Source of the DNA: Megaustenia siamemsis
Taxonomy: Eukaryota > Mollusca > Gastropoda > Stylommatophora > Ariophantidae
Assembly: GCA_032433765.1 (NCBI GenBank)
Contig: JAVIAB010000160.1
Location: 20,282,115 to 20,346,114 of the forward strand
DNA: 64,000 bases
Reading direction: 5' to 3'
The position numbers and the translations under genes are program-made. The notes beneath the pieces were generated by a model. The model ran no database searches. It saw nothing but the letters and a program-made list of their open reading frames with translations, and had not been told where the DNA came from. Positions 1 through 10,726 of the stretch are shown piece after piece. How positions within the stretch are numbered: position 1 is the stretch's first letter; each line of letters opens with the position of its first letter.

Positions 1-232
1 ATGAAATGAAATAAATGTATAGGAAGTCATGAAGCCAGATAAATGTACGGTAGAGCTGGTCATGAAATGAAATAAATGTATAGGAAGTCATGAAGCCAGA
101 TAAATGTACGGTAGAGCTGGTCATGAAATGAAATAAATGTATAGGAAGTCACGAAGCCAGATAAATGTACGGTAGAGCTGGTCATGAAATTAAATAAATG
201 TATAGGAAGTCACGAAGCCAGATAAAAATGAA
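1..232. repeat. Tandem repeat, 61-bp unit, about 3.7 copies
   Basis: Copies begin at 1, 62, 123 and 184 and are nearly identical; each starts ATGAAATGAAATAAATG and ends TAGAGCTGGTC. A C/T difference (gtcatgaag against gtcacgaag) separates the first two units from the last two. The array runs off the left edge of the window, so its true length is unknown. The last copy decays after 230. No coding meaning is apparent. From 233 to 489 I see no gene, only AT-rich sequence. Confidence 0.95.
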
Positions 233-489
233 GGCAGTCATGAGGTATAGTACAGTTGTTTGTCAGTAATACTTTAGTTCATTTGCTCAATTCTGTATGT
301 ACAGAATGATAAAACACACATAAACGCTTCTTCCATTATATATTCCTTGACTAGAATACGCTGGATCTTACAGTTCTAAACGTTTCGTTGTTACAGATTA
401 ATGCATGCTCCGGAACTCTCAGAGTTTCCAATCATTTATACTTTTGTTACAAACATTAACTACTAAAATATCATTCATATATAAATATT

Positions 490-1045
490 CATCATCATCA
501 AGTACCACGCCTGCTGGCGTAGGCGATCATGTCTCTCCACTTTTTATGTCGACAGTTATTTATCATTTCTGTTGTTGACCTTCTGCCAAGCCAATCTCTT
601 AAGCTGTCTGGTATCTTTTCTCTTTGCTTCCCTCTGTCTCTTCATCCCTCAATTTTCCCAGTTGTTACAATACATTCCAGCTGTTCACTTCTCATTTCAT
701 GGCCAAAACATGATGATGGTTTCTTCATAATATTGGAAATTAGCTCTCATTTTGCTTTGGCCTCTTTCAGAACGTATTCATTACTCTTCTTAGCTGCCCA
801 TGGTATTCTCAACATTCTTCTGTTAAATCACATTTTTACAGCCTCCAGTGACTTTCTTGTCTGTTGTCTCATTGTCAATGTTTCACATCCATATATCAAG
901 ACTGACTCTACATAACATTTAAGAACTCTTTTTCTTGTCTCTATTGTCAAAAATGGATTGCACAGTATATACCAAATTTTTTTGGTATATCCTTTTTTTT
1001 TTCTTCACTATAATGTCTAACATTATATTGACTCCAGTTTTTAAA
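490..1045 (-). mobile_element. LINE-A 3' fragment (RTE/BovB-like EN-RT element), degraded
   Basis: On the minus strand this matches the carboxy-terminal part of the LINE-A open reading frame also seen at 26403-26900, 41240-41730 and 42855-43090. The element end is the ATC-rich (TGA on the sense strand) run at 490-500, which is the 3' tail. The reading frame is broken by indels, and about 40 bases further inside the element (1006-1045) follow after an AT-rich disruption at 970-1005. The long plus-strand reading frame here is antisense to the element and is not a gene. From 1046 to 1280 I see nothing recognisable. Confidence 0.8.
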
Positions 1046-3884
1046 AAAATATATTCCCTTTTAGTTCATGCCACAAATTGAAACCATTCCATTAAATGTA
1101 AGTTTTAAGAATAAGTGGAATGTACTAGCTTTATGCCATCTTCATCAATAATTTCTGCAGAAAAAAAAAACATCTAAAACAAACTAAAACATCACTTTGA
1201 GATGAAAACACAGGTGTGAGGAAAAAGGTATAGAGATAGGTAAAGACAGTCAGGAAGTATAGATATAGGTAACAACAATTATCAGTGGACGAAGCATCAG
1301 TATGCGAAGTATCTGTAGACGAAGTATCAGTGGGACGAAGTATCAGTAAACGAAGTATCAGTGGACGAAGTATCAGTACACGAATTATCAGTGGACGAAG
1401 AATCAGTGGACGAAGTATCAGTGGACGAAGCATCAGTGGACAAGGTAACAGTGGACGAAGTATCAGTGGACGAAGCATCAGTGGACAAGGTATCTGTGGA
1501 CGAAATATCAGTGGACGAAGTATCAGTGGACAAGGTATCAGTGGACGAAGTATCAGTGGACAAGAAATCAGTGGACAAGGTATCAGTGGACAAGGTATCA
1601 GTGGTCAATAGCATCAGTGGACAAGGTATCAGTGGACGAAGTATCAGTGGACGAAGTATCAGTGGACAAGGTATCAGTGGACGAAGTATAAGTGGACAAG
1701 GTATCAGTGGACGAAGTATCAGTGGACAAGAAATCAGTGGACAAGGTATCAGTGGACAAGGTATCAGTGGTCAATAGCATCAGTGGACAAGGTATCAGTG
1801 GACGAAGTATCAGTGGACAAGGTATCAGTGGACGATGTATAAGTGGACAAGGTATCAGTGGACGAAGCATCAGTGGACGAAGTATCAGTGGACAAGGTAT
1901 CAGTGGACAAGGTATCAGTGGACAAGGCATCAGTGGACAAGGTATTAGTGTACAAGGTATCATTTAACAAGGTATCGGTAGACGAAGTATAAGTGGACAA
2001 GGTATCAGTGGACAAAGCATCTGTGGACGAAGTTTCAGTGGACAAGGTATCAGTGTACAAGGTATCAGTGGAAAAGGTATCAGTCGACGAAGTATCAGTG
2101 GACGAAGTATTAGTGGACAAAATATCAGTGGACGAAGTATCAGTGAACAAGGTATCGGTGGACAAGGCATCAGTGGACGAAGTATCAGTGGACGAAGTAT
2201 ATGTGGACGAAGTATCAGTGGACGTAGTATCAGTGGACGAAGTATCAGTAAACGAAGTATCAGTGGACGCAGTATCAGTAAACGAAGTATCAGTGGACGA
2301 AGTATCAGTGGACGAAGTATAAGTAAACGAAGTATCAGTGGACGAAGTATCAGTGGACGAAGTATCAGTGGACGGAGTATCAGTAGACGAAGTATCAGTG
2401 GACGAAATATCAGTAAACGAAGTATCAGTAGACGAAGTATCAGTGGACGGAGTATCAGTAAACGAAGTATAAGTAGACGAAGTATCAGTGGACGAAGCAT
2501 CAGTGGATGAAGTATCAGTGGACGAAGTATCAGAGGACGAAGTATAAGTGGGCGAAGTATCAGTGGACAAGGTATCAGTGGACAAGGTATCAGTGGACGA
2601 AGTATAAGTGGGCGAAGTATCAGTGGACAAGGTATCAGTGGACGAAGCATCAGTGGACGAAGCGAAGTATCAGTGGAAAAGTTATCAGTGGACAAGGTCT
2701 CAGTGGAAGTATCAGTGGACGAAGCATCAGTGGACAAGGTATCAGTAGACGAAGTATCAGTGGACGAAGTATCAGTAAACGAAGTATCAGTGGACGAAGT
2801 ATCAGTAGACGGAGTATCAGTAGACGAAGTATCAGTAGACGAAGTATCAGTAGACGGAGTATCAGTAGACGGAGTATTAGTAGACGAAGTATCAGTGGAC
2901 GAAGTATCAGTAGACGGAGTATCAGTAGACGAAGTATCAGTGGACGAAGTATCAGTGGACGAAGTATCAGTGGACGAAGTATCAGTGGACAAGGTATCAG
3001 TGGACAAGTTATCTGTGGACGAAGCATCAGTGGACAAAGTATCAGTGGACAAGGTATCAGTGGACAAGGTGTTAGTGGACGAAGCATCAGTGGACGAAGT
3101 ATCTGTGGACGAAGAATCAGTAGACGAAGTATCAGTGGACGAAGACTTAGTGGACGAAGTATAAGCGGACGAAGTATCAGTGGACGAAGCATCAGTGGAC
3201 AAGGTATCAGTGGACGAAGTATCAGTGGACGAAGCATCAGTGGACAAGGTATCAGTGGACGAAGTATCAGTTTACGATGCATTAGTGGACAAGGTATCAG
3301 TGGACGAAGTATCAGTGGACAAGGTATCAGTGGTCGAAGTATCAGTGGACGAAGCATCAGTGGACGAAGTATCAGTGGACAAAGCATCAGTGGACAAGGT
3401 ATCAGTGGACAAAATATCAGTGGACAAGGTTTCAGTGGGCGAAGTATAAGTGGACAAGGTATCAGTGGACGAACCATGAGTGGACGAAGTATCAGTGGAC
3501 AAGGTATCAGTGGACAAGGTATCAGTGGACAAGGCATCAGTGGACAAGGTATAAATGGACAAGGTATCAGTGGACAAGGTATCAGTAGACGAAGTATAAG
3601 TGGACAAGGTATCAGTGGACAAGGTATCAGTGGACAAGGTATCAGTGGACGAAGTATCTGTGGACAAGGTATCAGTGGAAAAGGTATCAGTGGACGAAGT
3701 ATCAGTGGACAAAGTATCAATGGACAAGGTATCAGTGGGCAAGGTATCTGTGGACAAAGCATCAGTGGATAAGGTATCGGTGGACAAGTTATCAGTGGAC
3801 GAAGCATAAGTGGACGATGTATCAGTGGACGATATATCAGTGGACGAAGTATCAGTGGACGAAGTATCAGTGGACGAAGTATCA

Positions 3885-4125
3885 GTAAACAAAGTATCAG
3901 TGGACGAAGTATCAGTAAACGAAGTATCAGTGGACGAAGTATCAGTGGACGACTTATCAGTAAACGAAGTATTAGTGGACGAAGTATCAGTGGACGAAGT
4001 ATCAGTAAACAAAGTATCAGTGGACGAAGTATCAGTAAACGAAGTATCAGTGGACGAAGTATCAGTGGACGACTTATCAGTAAACGAAGTATTAGTGGAC
4101 GAAGTATCAGTGGACGAAGTATCAG
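3885..4125. repeat. 120-bp higher-order repeat inside the 15-bp array, two copies
   Basis: A block of eight 15-bp units, marked by the rare GTAAACAAAG and GACGACTTATC variants, occurs at about 3885-4004 and again at 4005-4124 with almost no differences. It shows local amplification in multi-unit steps. Confidence 0.85.
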
Positions 4126-5238
4126 TAAACGAAGTATCAGTGGACGAAGTATCAGTAGACAAAGTATCAGTGGACGGAGTATCAGTAGACGAAGTATCAG
4201 TGGACGAAGTATCAGTGAACGAAGCATCAGTGGACGAAGTATCAGAGGACGAAGTATCAGTCCACAAGGTATCAGTGGAAGTATCAGTGGACGAACCATC
4301 AGTGGACTAGGTATCAGTGGACGAAGTATCAGTGGACAAGGTATCAGTGGACGAAGCATCAGTGACGAAGTATCAGTGGACAAGTTATCAGTGGGCAATG
4401 TATCAGTGGACAAGGTATCAGTAGACGAAGTATCAGTGGACGAAGCATCAGTGGACGAAGTATCAGTGAACGAAGTATCAGAGGACGAAGTATCAGTGGA
4501 CAAGGTATCAGTGGAAGTATCAGTGGACGAAGTATCAGTGGACGAAGTATCAGAGGACGAAGTATCAGTGGACAAGGTATCAGTGGAAGTATCAGTGGAC
4601 GAAGCATCAGTGGACAAGGTATCAGTGGACGAAGCATCAGTCGACAGAGTATCCGTGGACGAAGCATTGATGGACGAAGTATCAGTGGACAAGTTATCAG
4701 TGGACAAGGTATCAGTGGACGAAGTATCAGTGGACAAGGTATCAGTTGACAAGGTATCAGTGGACGAAGTGTCAGTTGAAAAGTTATCTGTGGAAGAATC
4801 ATCAGAGGACAAAGTATCAGTGGACAAGGTGTCATTGGACGAAGCATCAGTGGACGAAGTATCTGTGGACGAAGAATCAGTAGACGAAGTATTAGTGGAC
4901 GAAGTATCAGTATACGAAATATCAGTGGACGAAGAATCAGTGGACGAAGTATAAGTGGACGAAGTATCAGTGGACGAAGCATCAGTGGACAAGGTATCAG
5001 TGGACGAAGTATCAGTTTACGAAGCATTAGTGGACAAGGTATCAGTGGACGAAGTATCAGTGGACGAAGTATCAGTGGACCAGGTATCAGTGGTTGAAGT
5101 AGCAATGGACGAAGCATCAGTGGACGAAGTATCAGTGGACGAAGCATCAGTGGACAAGGTATCAGTGAACGACCATGAGTGGACGAAGTATCAGTGGACA
5201 AGGTATCAGTGGACAAGGTATCAGTAGACGAAGTATAA

Positions 5239-6190
5239 GTGGACAAGGTATCAGTGGACGAAGCATCAGTGGACGAAGTATCAGTGGACAAGGTATCAGT
5301 GGACAAGATATCAGTGGACAAGGTATCAGTGGACGAAGTATCAGTGGACAAGGTATCAGTGGACGAAGTATCATTGGACGAAGTATCAGTGGACAAGGTA
5401 TCAGTGGACAAGGTATCAGTGGACAAGGTATCCGTGGACAAAGCATCAGTGGACGAAGTATCCGTGGACGAAGTATCAGTGGACAAGATATCAGTGGACG
5501 AAGTATTCTTGGACGATACATCTGTGGACGAATTATCAGTGGATAAGGCATCGGTGGACAAGTTATCAGTGGACGAAGTATTCTTGGACGATACATCTGT
5601 GGACGAATTATCAGTGGATAAGGTATCGGTGGACAAGTTATCAGTGGATGAAGTATCAGTGGACGATACATCTGTGGACGAAGTATCAGTGGACGAAGTA
5701 TCTGTGGACGAAGTATCAGTAAACGAAGTTTCAGTGGACGAATTATCAATAAACGAAGTATCAGTGGACGAAGTACCAGTGGACGAAGTATCAGTGGACG
5801 AAGTATAAGTGGACAAGGTATCAGTGGACGAAGCATCAGTGGACGAAGTATCAGTGGACAAGGTATCAGTGGACAAGATATCAGTGGACAAGGTATCAGT
5901 GGACGAAGTATCAGTGGACAAGGTATCAGTGGACGAAGTATCATTGGACGAAGTATCAGTGGACAAGGTATCAGTGGACAAGGTATCAGTGGACAAGGTA
6001 TCCGTGGACAAAGCATCAGTGGACGAAGTATCCGTGGACGAAGTATCAGTGGACAAGATATCAGTGGACAAGTTATCAGTGGACGAAGTATTCTTGGACG
6101 ATACATCTGTGGACGAATTATCAGTGAATAAAGTATCGGTGGACAAGTTATCAGTGGACGAAGTATTCTTGGACGATACATCTGTGGACT
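5239..6190. repeat. 570-bp higher-order duplication inside the 15-bp array
   Basis: The unit series starting at 5239 is repeated from 5809, unit variant by unit variant, for about 250 bases, an offset of 570 bases (38 units). The odd variant TTCTTGGACGATACATCTGT recurs at about 5503, 5581, 6090 and 6168. The second copy diverges after about 6060, which suggests a further unequal exchange. Confidence 0.85.
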
Positions 6191-7719
6191 AATTATCAGT
6201 GGATAAGGTATCGGTGGACAAGTTATCAGTGGACGAAGTATCAGTGGACGATACATCTGTGGACGAAGTATCAGTGGACGAAGTATCAGTGGACGAAGTA
6301 TCAGTAAACGAAGTTTCAGTGGACGAATTATCAATAAACGAAGTATCAGTGGACGAAGTACCAGTGGACGAAGTATCAGTAAACGAAGTATCAGTGGACG
6401 AAGTATCAGTAGACGAAGTATCATTGGACGGAGTATCAGTTTGCGAAGTATCAGAGGACGAAGTATCAGTGGACAAGGTACCAGTGGAAGTATCAGTGAA
6501 GAAGCATTAGTGGACTAGGTATCAGTGGACGAAGTATCAGTGGACAAGGTATCAGTGGACGAAGCATCAGTGACGAAGTATCAGTGGACAAGTTATCAGT
6601 GGACAATGTATCAGTAGACAAGGTATCAGTGGACGAAGTATCAGTGGACAAGGTATCAGTGGACAAGGTATCAGTGGACGAAGTATCAGTGGACAAGGTA
6701 TCAGTGGACAAGGTATCAGTGGACGAAGTATCAGTGGACAAGGTATCAGTGGACAAATTATCAGTGCACAAGGTATCAGTGGACAAGTTATCAGTGGACG
6801 AAGCATCAGATGACAAAGTATCAGTGGACACGGTATCAGTGGACAAGGTGTCAGTGGACGAAGCATCAGTGGACGAAGCATCAGTGGACAAGATATCAGT
6901 GGACGAAGTATCAGTGGACGAAGTATCAGTGGACGAAGCATCAGTGGACAAGATATCAGTGGACGAAGTATCAGTGGACGAAGCATCAGTGGACAAGATA
7001 TCAGTGGACGAAGTATCAGTGGACAAGATATCAGTGGACGAAGTATCAGTGGACGAAGCATCAGTGGACAAGATATCAGTGGACGAAGTATCAGTGGACG
7101 AAGCATCAGTGGACAAGATATCAGTGGACGAAGTATCAGTGGACGAAGCATCAGTGGACAAGATATCAGTGGATGAAGCATCAGTGGACGAAATATCAGT
7201 GGACGAAGTATCAGTAGACGAAGTATCAGTGGACAAGATATCAGTGGACCAATTATCAGTGGATGAAGTATCAGTGGACGAAGCCTCAGAGGACAAGATA
7301 TCAGTGGACGAAGTAGCAGTGGACGAAGTACCAGTGGACAAGATATCAGTGGACGAAGTATCAGTGGACGAAGTATCCGTGGACAAGATATCAGTGGACG
7401 AAGTATCAGTGGACGAAGAATCAGTGGACGAAGTATCAGTGGACGAAGTATCAGTGTACGAAGTATCAGTGTACGAAGTATCCGTGGACAAGATATCAGT
7501 GGACGAAGTATCAGTGGACAAGGTATCTGTGTACAAGGTATCAGTGGACGAATTATCAGTGGACAAGTTATCAGTGGACAAGGTATCAGTGGACGAAATA
7601 TCAGTGGACAAGTTATCAGTGGACAAGGTATCAGTGGACGAAATATCAGTGGACAAGGTATCAGTGGACGAAATATCAGTGGACAAGTTATCAGTGGACA
7701 AGTTATCAGTCGACGAAAT

Positions 7720-7863
7720 AACATTCCTTACCCTAAAATACAGCATCATAGGATAGCTACCACCAACAACATTCCTTACCCTAAAATACCGCATCATAGG
7801 ATAGCTACTACCAACAACATTCCTTACTCTAAAAGACCGCATCATTAGAGAACTACCAACAAC
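7720..7863. repeat. 48-bp tandem repeat, three copies, flanking the 15-bp array
   Basis: Copies starting AACATTCCTTA lie at 7720, 7768 and 7816, each containing a GCATCATAGGATAGC-like core. The array starts directly where the last 15-bp unit ends, so it is either the flank of the satellite or part of an older unit. From 7864 to 8082 nothing is recognised. Confidence 0.9.
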
Positions 7864-8082
7864 AACATTTAACAACATATACACATGTGTATTATCTATA
7901 TTGTTCTGTGTCTTAGAATGGTTTTTTGGCATACGAAATAAGCCTCTTCGTTCTATGGGTGTATGCATCTTGAATGGAGGGGTGGGGAGAGGGGGGTAAT
8001 GAGGTTTTGTTGAGAAAAATAAGTCGGCTTGGCGTGATGCTAACCACAGCAATATGCAGATAGTTTTGAAAAAATGTGGGTA

Positions 8083-8336
8083 AAAAGTAAAGTACCTCCG
8101 TCACGCCAAGTGCTGTAAAGGGAATATTGTGTTAGTGACCATAAATTTTACCGACCTTCGGCACATGATTTTTAGGGTAATGTGGTCGGTATTACGCCCG
8201 TGCCGCTTTACTTTTCTAGAAAAAAAATCCGGTACACATTACAGGCTTGGTGAACCGAAAGCTGTCGGTTGGGATCGAAAGCTATCTCTTGTCCTTTGTA
8301 GTCCAGTTCACTAACCACTGAGCTATCGCGGCTGAA
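8083..8336 (-). mobile_element. S1 SINE, full-length-like copy
   Basis: Read on the minus strand it starts with a tRNA-like head: box A TAGCTCAGTGGTTAG and box B GGTTCGATCC (here degraded to CTTTCGATCC), about 40 bases apart. A body of about 180 bases with the CGGTACC, ATACCGACCACATTACC and CACTTGGCG stretches follows. Other copies lie at 33808-34056, 42650-34 bases short of 42870, 29650-29908, 19968-20165 and 55250-55722. It would be transcribed by RNA polymerase III if intact and mobilised by a LINE. Confidence 0.85.
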
Positions 8337-8349
8337 AAAATATGGGTAC

Positions 8350-8889
8350 GTCTTCCACCGTCTAGACTTGATCTGCGCTTTACGTCACATTGATGCTGTT
8401 CATGATCGTTGTTGGAATTCCTTGACGCAAATTATTTACATGTTACTCATTAATGTGAAATACTTCGTCAGCCGCAGTTGTATCTCTTTAAGGAATTTGC
8501 ACTGTGTTTTGTTCGTCGTAGGCTGCATTCACTAGAGTAATCAAGAATCTAAATGGCGCGTCATTGCTGTGAGCGAGACATTGTTATGTGTGCTACGTCA
8601 TCGTAATGGCTCATCGTAAATTAGTAGACCGACCTTACGCTAATCTTACGGTCTGTTGTTTGATGTGTGACGGGTATAATCTAACGACTGTGTGTTTATA
8701 TGTTAGAAATTGGAGTCAACAACGATGGTCTAACATCAACAAGAGATATACATTTAAAAATAAAAATATGACGATCAACATTTCAGGAGGACGTGAACTT
8801 CGGGGTATATGGTGGATAGGCGGCAGGAACCATTGAAGGCTGTGCATGAAAAGTGTTCCTTGTTGCAGTTTCCTCATATTCCCAGTCCA
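8350..8889 (+). repeat. G repeat (non-coding interspersed repeat)
   Basis: About 540 bases beginning CACCGTCTAGACTTGATC and ending before the S2 SINE. The same sequence occurs in pieces at 15505-15830 and 16385-16640, and on the minus strand at 48480-49620 where a LINE-C copy interrupts it. No reading frame is conserved between copies. In two of the places it is followed directly by an S2 SINE, so G plus S2 may be one composite element. Confidence 0.75.
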
Positions 8890-9228
8890 CGGGGGACTTG
8901 TTGGTCTCGAGGCAAGACGCCGACCTCGAGATGGAGAGGTTGTAGGTTCAAATCTCGGCTCCACCGGTTGGGATTTTTATTTATGATTTATCTCTGCGGC
9001 AACAACCCCTGGTCTCAGCAGCGAGACCCGGCTTGAAACGTCAGTTACTCATCGACGGAAAAAACATGAGTACCTCCGAAGTCGGAGTTGTCTGCCTCTG
9101 CCGCGAGGGACCCCTGTGCACACGGCTGCCGGGAAAAAATGGATTAAGACGCAAAATTCAGTTCCTAGTCTCTAGGGACTTCGTCAGAGATGAAAGCTGG
9201 CGAACGCAACAACAACAACAACAAATAT
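8890..9228 (+). mobile_element. S2 SINE with CAACAA tail
   Basis: The tRNA-like head has box A-like TTGGTCTCGAGGCAAGA at about 8910 and box B-like GGTTCAAATCTC at 8944. The body includes GAGACCCGGCTTGAAACGTC and ends in a short CAA repeat at 9210-9227. Copies on the minus strand lie at 46870-47215 and 48120-48455, with a fragment at 51140-51200. The short reading frames inside are not conserved as protein. Confidence 0.8.
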
Positions 9229-10634
9229 GAGTACTAACATTATTATAGGCAATAATGAGTGACGTATACTGCTGTTCAAAATGTTACTGATCTGAGGGTT
9301 AGCTATCATTACACACATAAACGTGCCATTAATGAGCATTCCGCTCTTTTATTCCAATGCACTGTGCCATAAGAGATTTAATTACAACTGAATAACTGCG
9401 CATATCCGCGGTTCATTAACTTCTCGTGCTCACAACCAAAGAACGAGCTAGCAATCGAGAGCTCTCTTCACAAATTCTTGTGTGGCATAAAACAGAGAAG
9501 CGCACTTTAACCTGACCTTTCACGGGGTCCACGCCACTCGACGTCGTAGCGTGCATGTTCAAGGTTTGACGTGCGTGCACCGATACAAAAGTCTGATGTG
9601 CCCTTTGTGAGCGGACAATCTATGACACGTAAGAAGGGTATCTGCTAAAATCAAGATGGTTGTCTAAAGCTCAAGTATCAGTGTCGGAACATGTTTACTC
9701 AGCATTGACCTTATTTCCTGCGCTCATTCTCAGTTCCCCCTCACTTCATAAATAAACAGCTGTGGGCGGTACTGACAAAGTCGTATCTTTCAGACTGAAG
9801 CGGCATTTTAGCTATATAAATAGAGATAGAGCATCGTTTGTGTGGTGGCATTTCTTAATTAGCAAAATTCTCCTCATTTTTCTTTTCTGTTCCTTTTTTT
9901 TTTTTTTTTGCATTTTTTTTGGGTATGCACACCATCTTCATGTCATTCAAACAATGTCCTTTTTTTAATTTAAAAGATCTTTCCTGAACAAATGACAGTC
10001 AAAAATGCAGTACATTAACTCTCTAACTCTGGCGAACATCAAAATTACCTTTTTACAAATTTGTGTATACTTTCATGAACCACAAAGCTAATGTACTGTT
10101 TTATAAAATAATAATTCCCTTTTCTAGAACATTTTCTAAGAAAGGAAAGATGCACGGGTGTAATACTGACCACCTTATCACACAAACAATGTATGTGGCG
10201 CAGGTCCATTTTTTTAATATGGACATAAATGCCATCTTTATTCCTTATACCCCATGTAACATGACCGAGTCTTTTCTTTTCTTATTTTGTTTTTTTCCAC
10301 CCTATTATCATTATATGGCGCAGATAGATTGATTAGTATAACTTATATCTTAACAAATAAGATATGTGATTAAAATGGCATACTAGAAAGTGTTACTCTT
10401 CAAAATATATTTCATCGCATGGATTTACTACAATATCACTACACACAATAATTAATCTTGAAAGTTCACATTTTGTATGAGATGTCACAAACACTCATGG
10501 TTTTGAATGTATACAAAATGTATGCAACTCAGGGACGCATCGCCAGTAGTTGCTGAAAAATGTATAGGATAAACTTCATTTTGAGATTAAAACAACCAGC
10601 TTTGAAATGCGCAATGATGTATATTTTTATTTTT
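9229..10634. other. Intergenic stretch without recognisable features
   Basis: AT-rich sequence with a T-rich run at 9893-9922. Reading frames are short (under 90 codons), have no homology I recognise and are rich in Phe/Ile from T-runs. I see no RNA gene. Confidence 0.6.
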
Positions 10635-10726
10635 CTTTCCTTCCTCATTTGCCTTTCAGCATCGAGGGGAGATATAAATTGCGGTCCTTTGCTCTTGTGT
10701 TCGCATCTGCTGCTGTTACGTTTCCT

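Larger units (their letters stand above)
1281..7719. repeat. 6.4-kb minisatellite of a 15-bp unit, about 430 copies
   Basis: The basic unit is ATCAGTGGACGAAGT, with a second major form ATCAGTGGACAAGGT; other forms change one to three bases (GTAAACG, GTAGACG, GACAAGATA, GACTTATC). Because 15 is a multiple of three, a perfect array reads open in all three plus frames (repeats such as SVDEV, ISGRS, QWTKY) and two of three minus frames (TSSTD, LRPLI); only the third minus frame meets TGA in every unit. This explains the many overlapping long reading frames of 90 to 780 codons. Higher-order structure is visible: a 120-bp (8-unit) repeat near 3885-4125, a 570-bp (38-unit) duplication at 5239 and 5809, and 30/45/60-bp spacing of the GACAAGATA variant at 6887-7160. 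There is no plausible start context, splice signal or codon bias, so I annotate it as satellite DNA rather than protein. Confidence 0.97.

Noticed and set aside
529..915. Plus-strand 128-codon frame as a gene
   Set aside because: It is antisense to the LINE-A 3' end; the same antisense frame appears at 18870, 26436, 41283 and 42892.
1131..1478. Minus-strand frame that extends past the array into unique sequence
   Set aside because: It simply reads out of the satellite for about 50 codons into AT-rich sequence; there is no recognised domain.
1764..7724. Giant overlapping reading frames (for example 780, 595, 519, 427 and 421 codons) as protein genes
   Set aside because: All lie in the 15-bp array, overlap on both strands and switch frame at each indel; five of six frames are open by arithmetic and no frame has start or splice support.
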